Positions 25,421-35,294 of a stretch of DNA of 64,000 nucleotides are shown here, piece by piece. The notes under the pieces are model-generated. The model had not been told where the DNA came from. It did no database searches and saw only the letters and a list, made by a program, of their open reading frames with translations. Where the stretch lies: NCBI GenBank assembly GCA_016165875.1, contig JABBOT010000012.1, positions 12,708,984 through 12,772,983 on the forward strand, in the 5' to 3' direction. Source of the stretch: Acanthopleura granulata (lineage: Eukaryota > Mollusca > Polyplacophora > Chitonida > Chitonidae). Positions within the stretch are counted from its first letter, which is position 1, and every line of letters starts with the position of its first letter. A program made the translations under genes and the position numbers.

Positions 25421-25840
25421 CAATCGTATCGTATTTGCACAAAATGGAGAAAACAGCATACATTTAAGTAGAACGTAGCACAGTTTTATTTTGCATCGAG
25501 TTAAGAGCTTTAATACATTGCACTTACATGTAGGCTGATATCAGAATGTGCATGCTTGTATGGAGTACAGTTTCAGATTATTAGCAGGTATTGGATAAAC
25601 AACTAGGAAAGCAAGATACATTTACATCGAACGGAGGACGTTTTTATTTATCAACGAGTTTCAAAAGCTTTATTACAATGCATTTGAATATCGCAAAATG
25701 CGTACATGGAGCAAGATTTAAGATGAATGACACACACATCTACCGATGTATGTAGCTCTTGTAGCTTGTTGGTAAATAAAAATGTCCTACGTTCGATTTA
25801 ATTGTATGTTGTTTTCTGCACTTCGTGCATATACGATTTG
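25421..25840. repeat. Three-copy ~100-bp repeat (two direct, one inverted)
   Basis: A ~100-bp module occurs at 25421-25530 and 25595-25690 in direct orientation, and at 25741-25840 as reverse complement. Shared features are GAAAACAGCATACATTTAAG / GCAAGATACATTTACATCG, GAACG(T/G)AG, TTTTATT and GAG(C/T)T. The outer pair forms a large hairpin. It sits between element P copy 2 and the 22-bp array. Confidence 0.7.
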
Positions 25841-25876
25841 ATTATATATATCGTACGATATATGGCCCTAAATCTT

Positions 25877-26008
25877 GACGAGTTGGCCAACTTTCTTGGA
25901 TGAGTTGACCAGCCTTCTTGGGCGATTTTATCAACTTTCTTGGACGATGTGACTAGCCTTCTTGGACGATTTGACCAACTTTCTTGGACGATTTGACCAA
26001 CTTTCTTG
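25877..26008 (+). repeat. 22-bp minisatellite, 6 copies
   Basis: Six uninterrupted 22-bp units on the consensus GACGATTTGACCAACTTTCT TG are present. The last two are identical and the first four differ at a few positions. There is no indel. It ends about 215 bp before the 66-bp array, whose period is exactly three times longer. Confidence 0.9.
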
Positions 26009-26220
26009 CACTATTTTTCTTTCAAACTGTAACAGTGGAAAAGAAAACATCGACCACAAATCTTTTCTGAACAGTGTAAAGGTTTTTTCCACCGCGTAAA
26101 TAGCTTTCTTCCCGGGAAGGGTTTATCTATTTTGTTTCTGTCATTCTGTTGCATCTGTGAATGTAAAGCCTGTAAGAGTTGTGAATTGCGACAAAATGTG
26201 AAAACTTTCAAATGGCATAA

Positions 26221-27310
26221 TCGTGATGGTACTTACACGAATCTCAGTCATCTGGGCGTTCTCCTATAAGGCACTTAATTTGCCAGTCGTGATGGTACTT
26301 ACACGAATCTCAGTCATCTGGGCGTTCTCCTCTAAGGCACTTAATTTGCCAATCTTGATGGTACTTACACGAATCTCAGTCATCTGGGCGTTCTCCTATA
26401 AGGCACTTAATTTGCCAATCTTGATGGTACTTACATGAATCTCAGTCATCTGGGCGTTCTCCTATAAGGCACTAAATTTGCCAATCGTGATGGTACTTAC
26501 ACGAATCTCAGTCATCTGGACGTTCTCTTATAAGGCACTAAATTTGCCAATCTTGATGGTACTTACACGAATCTCAGTCATCTGGGCGTTCTCTTATAAG
26601 GCACTAAATTTGCCAATCTTGATGGTACTTACACGAATCTCAGTCATCTGGTCGTTCTCCTATAAGGCACTAAATTTGCCAATCTTGATGGTACTTACAC
26701 GAATCTCAGTCATCTGGACGTTCTCTTATAAGGCACTGAATTTGCCAATCGTGATGGTACTTACACGAATCTCAGTCATCTGGTCGTTCTCCTATAAGGC
26801 ACTTAATTTGCCAGTCGTGATGGTACTTACACGAATCTCAGTCATCTGGGCGTTCTCCTCTAAGGCACTAAATTTGCCAATCGTGATGGTACTTGCACGA
26901 ATCTCAGTCATCTGGGCGTTCTCCTATAAGGCACTAAATTTGCCAATCGTGATGGTACTTACACGAATCTCACTCATCTGGGCGTTCTCCTATAAGGCAC
27001 TTAATTTACCAATCGTGATGGTACTTACACGAATCTCAGTCATCTGGTCGTTCTCCTATAAGGCACTTAATTTGCCAATCTTGATGGTACCTACACGAGT
27101 CTCAGTCATCTGGTCGTTCTCCTATAAGGCACTTAATTTGCCAATCTTGTTGGTACTTACACGAATCTCAGTCATCTGGGCGTTCTCCTATAAGGCACTA
27201 AATTTGCCAATCTTGCTGGTACTTACACGAATCTCAGTCATCTGGTCGTTCTCCTCTATTGCACTAAATTTGCTAATCTTGATGGTACTTACACGAGTCT
27301 CAGTCATCTG
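26221..27310 (+). repeat. 66-bp minisatellite, 16 full units plus a partial
   Basis: Units begin at 26226 and every 66 bp after that to 27282, with no insertion or deletion across 1.09 kb. Each reads GATGGTACTTACACGAATCT, CAGTCATCTGG, CGTTCTCCTATAAGGCA, CTTAATTTGCCAATC with few substitutions. As 66 is divisible by three, the plus strand shows long open frames encoding a 22-residue repeat (MVLTRISVIWAFSYKALNLP plus two). A C-to-T change in the fourth unit turns CGA into TGA and breaks the frame at about 26438. There is no start context, upstream exon or known domain, so translation is doubtful. The reverse strand carries CGT-GTAAGT, a consensus splice-donor sequence, in nearly every unit. Confidence 0.95.
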
Positions 27311-27337
27311 ATACATGTCTCTCAACAAAATCTTCTG

Positions 27338-27430
27338 TTAAATCCGCTTTTTGAGGGATGGCGGGTTGCATTCGTCCTCTTAACGGATTAATCCCTTCTT
27401 AGTAACGAATTAATCCGTAGTTAGGAAAGA
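27338..27430. mobile_element. MITE-like element P, copy 3 (partial)
   Basis: It begins GTTAAATCCGCTTTTTGAGG GATGGCGGG and contains TTAACGGATTAATCCCTTCT and ACGAATTAATCCGTAGTTAGG. It matches copies 1 and 2. The right inverted terminus is missing. It immediately follows the 66-bp array. Confidence 0.65.
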
Positions 27431-28786
27431 AAAATCTCTTGGAGAACCACATAGAACGTTGCGGTTCACTCATTCCGCCGACCTCGTCATTCTTGACATG
27501 ACTGTTGCGTTCCTGTTTAACGTTCGGCCACATCCGCCATATCCCCATATAAGTTTTCTCGGAAAACATAAAAAGCTGATTTTATACCGAATGAAAGCGG
27601 ATACTTATTTTTTTTAATTCTTGAGAAAGTTTCAGGATCCCTTGTGGATTTGGGTTGGTGAAACTGGGGCTTTGCGAGATCTAGACAACTTGGCATCGGC
27701 AAAGGTTTGATATATATTTTTTTAAAGAGAAATCCCATGATAAAATCATAACGGTGAAATGGTCAACAGTTACTAGAAACGAAAGCAGATATTCACAGCA
27801 AAGTATACCCGAGCTCAGTTAAGCGCTGTGAAGAAGAGAAGGCCTACCGGCAACCTGGTAATTATATGATGCCTCGGGAAATCCATCTACGGATTTTATA
27901 TTCATACAGGGCGGAGCTCATTGGCATTAACTTAACTCCTCTCTCTAACGTTGAATAGTGGACTGAAGCGAGCACCACTTTCGTTTTTCCTTATTCGTTA
28001 TTGGAATGTCGAATAACGTGCTAGCACGTGTTTCGTTATTCGAATGTCGAATGTCGTAACCACTTTATTGCCCTGCAAGCATGGGTTTCTTCGTCGGAAC
28101 ATACCCTACTCAATTTAGGAATCGAACATAGCACCACAATAGCACCACTGAAGAGATTTTCCCCTCGAATTATTGGAAGCAAATCACTGTAGTTTAGTGT
28201 TCGCCTCCCTACCTTTGCAATGGGCAAACGATTTGTGGGCACACTGACATCATAGTGCATATATGTTACTGGAGAACAATGGTAAATGTGGTATTCCATT
28301 GGCAAATGGCGTTATTCAAGGGACTTGGTACTTACCCAAGCCAACCATTTGGTGCCAGGGTTAGCTCCATGCAAGGAAAAGTTTTCATGTCAGTTTGCCA
28401 CCGTTTCTTATGTGTGAATGTTAGACATAGTCTATAGCATATCTAAAGCTTTTCTTCTTCAAATGTATAGTTGTGCCTAAATTCGTTGTGATCATGCCCA
28501 GGACATATTTTTTGCAGAGGAATACGAAAGCTTGCATTAAATGCGGGATAGAGATACAAATAATTTGTGCTGTAAGATAACCTACTTCTCATAGCATAGT
28601 ATGTCTTTCATTGCCGTAATGTATAAACTGAAAGCCTTCTTATTCGTGAAATATACTTATAATGAACATATACATACTTTCACTGCATGCAATGCATTTT
28701 ACACGGAACTGATGGTTTTATACACAGTAAGCAGGGGCTCAGAAATTAAGATTTGTATATATTTATATGTATGTCACACTATTATT
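27431..28786. other. Non-coding DNA with a short hairpin at about 28006-28040
   Basis: CGAATAACG and CGTTATTCG flank ACGTGCTAGCACGT, itself a palindrome, inside a run of related TCGAATGTCG words. No gene is supported. The minus frames at 27517-27738 and 28036-28305 have no recognisable domain. Confidence 0.4.
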
Positions 28787-29048
28787 GGACTGCCTCGGTG
28801 GTTAGAGCGTCCGTCTCCAGATGCTAGACTTTAAAAATCGTACTTGTTACTGCCTCTCTTGGCTCTCAACACTGAGGGTTAGAGTTGGGAAGCAGGACTG
28901 GTCGGCCCAGTGTCAGTATAATGTCCTCAGCATGATGTCCCAGTGGCACAGAATATATACATTCTAAGGACTCCTCGTCGTCATGTGACTAAAAATTTAA
29001 GTACAATGAAAAAACCAAGGCAAACATATACATACATATACATTCATA
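28787..29048 (+). mobile_element. SINE family 2, near full length
   Basis: The head GCCTCGGTGGTTAGAGCGTC is a tRNA-like A-box region. The body includes CCCAGTGTCAGTATAATGTC, GCATGATGTCCCAGTGG and AGGACTCCTCGTCGTCATGTG, and the tail is a CATATACATACATATACAT stretch. It pairs with the minus-strand copies at 29547, 43557, 55078 and 57506. Confidence 0.75.
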
Positions 29049-29546
29049 CCATTATCAAGTGAAAGACATGACGTGAGTGTGGAAATCAATAAACAGAAGG
29101 ACACAAGGTACTCCTGAACTATCTATAACTATTCAGCCAGTGACATGCCTGCAAGGCTTCCTGACTACAGTTCAAAACCTGCTCATCTTTTCTCAACTTC
29201 TAGTAATTAAGCTATTTCATCACTGTAGTCCATTGTCGGGGACATAATTGGAATCCGTCTGTACCACATTTCTCTACAAAAGATGTCTCACGGATTCCAC
29301 ATATCCTGTTCTGGTGTGAATCCGAAGGCCCACTTTCCACTGACAGACGGAAACCCACCTACACACGTGACCTTGAAGGGGTTTTTCTGATGACATTGTC
29401 CGATTAATCTAGGTTGAAGATGTCGAATTGCCGACCAATGGGCCTTGGATTCATTTCACAAAGTATGTTCAACGTAATTTACATGCTGCTCCTGACGTTA
29501 CTACTATTACAGCCAGTGCTGCAGTTATTCCGACGCCTTGGAAAGT
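29049..29546. other. Spacer between two opposite SINE family 2 copies
   Basis: No gene or repeat is supported in this ~500-bp stretch. Confidence 0.35.
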
Positions 29547-29880
29547 ATACATGTATGTATGTTTGGGTTTTACGTTGTACTTAACAATTTTTTATATCAT
29601 ATGACGTCGAGGAGTCTTTAGAATGTATGTATACTGTGTGTTCTTGTGGAAGGGCGAGTCCATATCGCCAAAGTGCTGCCGCTACTGGAATATCATGCCG
29701 AAGACACCACACATGACATCCCACCCAGTCACATTATACTGACACTGGCCAGAGCAATCTTGTTTCCTTGTTCTCACCTCTCAGCGCCGAACCCCAAACC
29801 GGGTAGCAACAGGTACCATTTTTAAAGTCTTTGGTATGACACGATCCAGGCTCTAACCACTAGACCACCAGGGCGGTCCC
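29547..29880 (-). mobile_element. SINE family 2, near full length
   Basis: In reverse it runs from a tRNA-like head (GACCGCCCTGGTGGTCTAGTGGTT) at the right end, through GTGTCAGTATAATGTGACTGG, GTGGTGTCTTCGGCATGATA and ACTCCTCGACGTCATATGAT, to a short ACATACATGTAT tail at the left. It is the best full-length member seen here. Confidence 0.8.
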
Positions 29881-31886
29881 TTGGGAAGTATGTGCATATG
29901 AAAAGAAACGTGGTTTGGTAACAAGTGACTTTATGGTTACGATATCTGATTACTGGTCAGTCGTGATCATTTTGATGGATAACAGATTACATTCAATAGC
30001 CCCACAACGTCGCAAACTGGAATCATCCTGCCGCTGGTTCAACTGTGGCATTGTGTCAGGAAATAAACCAGAAATACATGGATATACACGCTTAGAGCTA
30101 ACACAGAACAACGCGATGTTACATTCTGATGCTGACAAATTTTTTTATGAAGAACTTTGGAGAAATTAGATGTTAGTAATTATCATCACGTATAGAAATG
30201 GGAACTGATACCGAAGATTCTAAGCATTTGAAGATTTTAATATTACTAATTCGATTAGGTATTTTAACTGTTTGCTATAAGCATAAATACGTAACAAGAA
30301 ATTACCTACAAGAAAACTTGTACCTTTCGAAAACAGAAAATATCTGTAAAGAATTTAGAGAACATGCTTGCCAAGTGAATTTGGGAAAGCGTTTGGAGTT
30401 ATGATAACGGTAATTAAAACCACTGCTGCTCTTAACCCGAAATTCAATCACTGAGCACAAGAGACTAAAAGGATAATCTAGCATGCACTAGGTCTACCAG
30501 AGCCACATAGTAATTTCAATCACGTCTTTACCGCATTATGAGATTCCACAAAGCTCACTCACGTTCTGGAATGCTGTTTTCATTCAGATTGTGTGGACAA
30601 AATTTCCGGACTATACTTTCTGGACCGATGGACTAAAGTTAACGAGACCATTACTCTGGCCGAATATTGAGGAAATAAATGGTCATGGTCACGGATGAAG
30701 GTCATCTGGAGATAGGATAGTTACCCCGAAACCTGGAGACAGAATGAGCAATCAATATCTTCCATTATAGATTAATTCTTCAGTCAATTCTTCTTCAGTC
30801 GTGACGACTGGGTAAAGGCTGATGCAAAGCAGACTGGCTTTCATGCGGATGTAGATACTCGTTATATGGTAGGATAAGTAGGTCATGGTTATCCAGTCAA
30901 GTCGATGGTGCCTCGGGCATATTCCCTGTAATATATCATATTGGTGTTGGTACACAAATTTGCGGAAAGGATGTATCGTTTCCCAACTTTGATGACGGTT
31001 TGATAAGAAGCGTGCCTTAAAGCTATTTGTAATACATATGGAACGTCAACACGGAAACTTAGCGGCGGGGAGGATCATATGTAACCATAGGGTTATATTT
31101 ATTACCGGTGTATACGCTCAAGGAAAACTTCCTCAAATCAGCCATAGGTCGTTATAGGGCACCTAATGGAATCTAGTACATTGGTGCAAAAGTTAATAGT
31201 ATAGAATGTGAGCCTGATAGTAAGTTTAGACTAAATACTCCTTGGTCTTGTATTAGGATGAAACTGGTATCAGGAGTTAAATTATATTTATGACCTAGAT
31301 GTTAGTTGAAACTGAACGAGGAAATATATAAAATGACGATGCAGAGAGCCGACCACCCACCTCCTCGTCCACCTCACAGAATTGGCTATATGCCGCTTTC
31401 ATAATGAAATCACTTTACTCCTTAGGTAGGCACGATTCATTGTGTACTGGGATAAGAGTTAGGTAGGAGTTGATTACAATTGCTGTCAGAACTTCTGCCA
31501 TTCCACAGAGAGGAAGGGGTTAAAACATGTTGAAAAATAGTAGAGATAAAGTTGAAAAACTGTTTGATTTCTACGCGTTTACAGCTTTTTTAAAATGATG
31601 CTGCCCTTTCGTTACTTAAGTGGGCTAAAGGTAACCCTATACGGTATATTACAAAATCGTTGCTTGTAATTATCTTGACCTCCTTCGTTCCAAAATACAT
31701 GCGAGTTTAGAGAATGACGTCATTATACCGCCAGCCTATTGCCATTGCAGTACATGTGAGCCAATGGCTACAGTGCGTGAGTGTCAATGTTACAGCCGGA
31801 GCTCAAGTAAGAGGTTATCTGATCATTGTTGACAACGTAACCGTTAGCCAATTGTAAAGGTTCATAAAGTACACGAAAACATACTA
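29881..31886. other. Non-coding DNA, no supported gene
   Basis: Frames of 60-84 codons (29915-30169, 30198-30404, 30752-30955) overlap on both strands and have no recognisable domains. Confidence 0.35.
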
Positions 31887-32123
31887 TTGCTGAAGACACC
31901 CTGCAAGGCTGATCGTCGATGTTACAAGTGGTTTATATCACAGGCCAGTACAAGATACGCTTCGTCTCTGTTTACACCACAGGCCAATACATGTTACACG
32001 TCGTCTCTGCTTGGACCAAAGGAAATTACAAGTTACGCTTCCTCTCTGTTTACAGTACAAGCTAATACAAATTACGCTTCGTCTTTTGTGATCCATGATC
32101 CACTAAATTGCCGAATGCCTTGA
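31887..32123 (+). CDS. Small open frame with a 13-residue tandem repeat (doubtful gene)
   Basis: An ATG opens a 78-codon frame. Residues 19-70 are four 13-residue repeats on QANTxYASSLFTP, encoded by four 39-bp DNA repeats at 31941-32096. The frame is kept throughout because 39 is divisible by three. The sequence is rich in Ser, Tyr and Thr. No signal peptide or domain is seen. It may be a coding minisatellite in a small gene or just a repeat with an open frame. Confidence 0.25.
   Translation: MLKTPCKADRRCYKWFISQASTRYASSLFTPQANTCYTSSLLGPKEITSYASSLFTVQANTNYASSFVIHDPLNCRMP
31941..32096 (+). repeat. 39-bp tandem repeat, 4 copies
   Basis: The units start CAGGCCAGTACAAGATACGC, CAGGCCAATACATGTTACAC, AAGGAAATTACAAGTTACGC and CAAGCTAATACAAATTACGC. 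Each continues with a TTCGTCTCTGTTTACACCA-like second half. No indels are present between units. Confidence 0.85.
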
Positions 32124-32896
32124 AAAATCTGCAACTAAGTGAATACAGAGACGCTCAAGGATGGATTCGAAGATAAGAACCGCGGCCCATATTTCCATTT
32201 ACATAATGGGGAAAACGTCTTTGAACGACACAAAATGTCTTCCATGGATACAGATTACAAAATACACGCATACTAGATTCCTTAGAAATTCTATGTCTTT
32301 CGGTAGAGCAGAAATATCTCCTTTATCTGCACAAAAGACATCCCGCTCGAGCCCCGCCGTCTGTTTATTTTCATAAAAGCTTCAAGGGTAAAAAAAGCGA
32401 CGGAATCTAGAGATCCATTGAACATGGTCGGGATTGAACCCGCTTAACAGTGGTTAAGAGTTGCAGAAATACCTGCTGATCCTGTCCCATCTCCAGTCAG
32501 AACTCTAACGTAGGTGTACTTAAGAAATATATAGGGCACATAATTACACAGCATTAACAATCGTAGGGGAGAAGAAAAGATGTGGGGGTGAGGTGGGGGG
32601 TCAGCCACTGCTTCGTTACACATGTTGCCGGCGTCTCGTTTGTATTGCCCGAGTCGGGCTGTTCATCAAAATTTGTCATCAGACTCGAATGCTATATAGT
32701 TTTTGTGGAAAAGTTGTGCAAAGCCTTCGTGCATGCAATACATATTGACAAAATCAAATTATATACAAACAGAAATCTCTCCAGCGCTTCGACACCCGTC
32801 TAGATAAGCCAAAGACTGAAAACGGGCCAGAGTGGGGCGGATAACACTTCATTTGTCTGTTATCTGTGTCAGTGACATTTATTTATTGGCACATCT

Positions 32897-32995
32897 CGTG
32901 GGAATGTCTGCCAGTAACCTAGGGATGGTCGTGAGTTCTCACCTGAAGGCTTTGCCCGCATTTCTCCCACCACAATGTTGGCCGCTGTCGGATAA
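32897..32995 (+). mobile_element. SINE family 1, internal fragment
   Basis: CGTGGGAATGTCTGCCAGTAACC, GGATGGTCGTGAGTTCTCACC, GGCTTTGCCCGCATTTCTCC and CACCACAATGTTGGCCGCTG match the middle of the family-1 SINEs. Head and tail are missing. Confidence 0.7.
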
Positions 32996-33350
32996 GTTAT
33001 GGACACATCCAGGATGGCAACTCTTTCAGGATATACATACAGAATAACACAATTTACCTAGGCCTCTACGTAAGATGAAAGTCTGAAAGGAAGTGATAGC
33101 CGCCATGCACAGATTATTGCCTGCAGGAAAGTTTGAGCCTGGAAAACGGAATCACAAAATATTTCCAAAGCTACTTTATCTAGTGCAATAGATTGTTAAA
33201 AATATTTTTTGCACAGTATTTAACTACTAATATTATAAGCATTGTTTACCTGTATGGAGGTGATCAGATCATGAGCTGATCATAATAGATGGGGTATTTG
33301 TTTTTGTCACTTACATCAAAATGATGTATAACGTTCTCGGGCTAATATCT

Positions 33351-33590
33351 TGGCCCCAGAATCACAAAGCTGTTTTAGACTTAAGTCACACTTAGCCTTA
33401 ACTTCAAACCCGTTTACAGCGGTACACTTATGACCCACCTGAAGAATTTCTACTTTATTACAAAGTGTTGTCTGAAACGTTCATGACAAAAATATGACAT
33501 AACCTGTAGGTTAAAATTTAAGTTCAGAAATAATACTATAAATTAAGGCTAAGTCTGACTTAAGTCTAAGACAGCTTTGTGGCCCCGGGG
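33351..33590. mobile_element. Fold-back (MITE-like) element with ~50-bp terminal inverted repeats
   Basis: TGGCCCCAGAATCACAAAGC and TGTTTTAGACTTAAGTCACA at the left recur as the reverse complement at 33543-33590 (ACTTAAGTCTAAGACAGCTT TGTGGCCCC). The interior is ~140 bp of AT-rich, non-coding DNA. No transposase is present. Confidence 0.8.
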
Positions 33591-33595
33591 TCGGA

Positions 33596-35260
33596 AAGTC
33601 AGGGAGACTCGTTATTTTACCACGCGTCTCCGATGTCTCATCTTCATCGTTATTTATTTCCATCTCCACAATAATCCCGGAAAGGTCATGCTGCGGTTGG
33701 ATGAAAATAGGTCATTCGCTGAAATGCCCGATGAGACATTCGTGGATATGCTTCCTTGATACACAAATGGAATAGTTCGCCAGTCCGGCAAGAGATGATA
33801 CCACAACAGTTTGCCTTGGTCAAGACACAGAGTTACCATAAAAATGTACCCGGGAAACCAGCATATGTGAAACGAAGAACGTATTTAGTGATAATTGTAA
33901 AAGGGCTGATTGATTGATTGGTTGATTGATTGATTGAATGGTTGACGTCTTGCGCCACACAAACATAATTTCATGGTTTTCGGGGCGCTGCCATCCTTGT
34001 TGTTCACAAATAGGACTTCAAGAGACTCTCCACAAGAAAGCGGTCAAAGAAATAGGCAAATCTAAGCTCGATGAGGTAAGGACCTTCCCAGTCGATTATT
34101 ACAAGACCCATTTGCAAAACCCAAGACTTCAGATACCCTAGGAATACGCGCGAAATAATCATACATAGCAAACAAAAGCTGGTAAAATGTATGAGAGAAG
34201 CAGTCAGCGGTTTTCATTGGCACAGGGAAGACATTGGATATTCTAGGCAGATGGAACAGTTAAGCCGAAGTCCTGAATGCTCTGCCCATGCATACATGCA
34301 TACAGTTATAAAAGTGTTATACTTGCGGTAGAATTTCAAAAACCTAGATTAAAAGCGTTCGATGGGGTGTCCTTAACAAATACATTTATTGATCAATAAC
34401 TTGTCGCGTAAACTGAAATCATCGTATTTTTCATGTGATCTAACAAACAGCACAAGGCGAGATATGTGTGGACCACTCTGTGTTACTCTCCTCACATACA
34501 GGCTATGCACTGGATTCTAAATATCATGGGAAAAAAGGCGCGTAATACTCTTCCGCCTTCAGCAGGAATTAGCCGAGCGCCGCTCACCTGGTACATCAAA
34601 GACAGAGACAAACGACATGCCGGCAAAGAAAGGCATAAGACAGAAATAATGCCCCAGGAACACCAGATGGGTGAGAAATTACATGACTTGAATCGATCGG
34701 CGACCACTGGACTTGCTCTCACTCCCCCTCTTGTTCACTGATATCAACACATAAAGCCCTACTTTATTCACTTGCTTCAAATCCCGGTTTGACTTCGCTC
34801 TAGCGAGGTTACCCATAGATTATTATCTATAGAGGCTAAGCTCTAGATCCTTACTAATCCCTACAGCCGTATTTTGCTAACATGTCGTGCTGTCCCTCTC
34901 AGTTTGATGTTGGCATCAATAAAACGTTTATTTCCCTAGACCCACATGTCTAAGTTGTTCGTTGTCAAGTGTTGTCCGATCGCACAGCCTCTAGTAAATG
35001 CACACGGGTACATAACTCCTCGGCGGTAGGTCCATTTCGAAAGCCATTCGCGCCAGACTGGCCATGTTGACAACTATGTCATCGTTTTGGGGGTTGCTAG
35101 AGCTAGATTTCACTATACATTGTGATGCATTTTCATTTGTACCTGTAAAGAATCAGACTGAAGACAACTATTGTTAATGGTGCTGACTGAAATTTAAGAA
35201 CGATTAATATTACTTTGTTGCCAGCAAGAAGAAAGAAATGTCTAATCGGTACTGTAATTT
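33596..35260 (+). repeat. Tandem segmental duplication, left unit
   Basis: Three blocks here recur in order to the right: 33600-33700 (TCATCTTCATCGTTATTTATT, GGAAAGGTCATGC) with 35300-35380; 34480-34770 with 36045-36345; and 35105-35260 with 36360-36500. The second block includes AATCGATCGGCGACCACTGG followed by ACTTGCTCTCACTC in both copies. The left unit has ~330 bp (34770-35100) absent from the right one. Frames over the duplicated blocks are not conserved, so they were probably not coding. Confidence 0.75.
34014..34075 (+). CDS. Candidate 62-nt internal exon
   Basis: An acceptor (TTGTTGTTCACAAATAG) and a donor (GATGAG-GTAAGG) bound 62 nt whose one open frame reads LQETLHKKAVKEIGKSKLDE, a charged, helix-like peptide. 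This looks more like coding sequence than the surroundings, but no neighbouring exon was found and the peptide is not recognised. Confidence 0.22.
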
Positions 35261-35294
35261 AAGCCACACATAACCAAGGGCTAGTTATTCTCGA

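Noticed and set aside
26478..27311. 277-codon open frame as a real hydrophobic repeat protein gene
   Set aside because: It is the inevitable open frame of a 66-bp repeat with no stop in one phase, the upstream part is broken by a TGA, and no promoter, signal or flanking exon supports it.
32420..32500. Possible tRNA gene on the minus strand (GCGGGTTCAATCCCGACC)
   Set aside because: Only a B-box-like T-arm is present; the acceptor stem and D-arm could not be paired. Probably a SINE head relic. Similar isolated T-arm words at 17690 and 53830 were rejected for the same reason.
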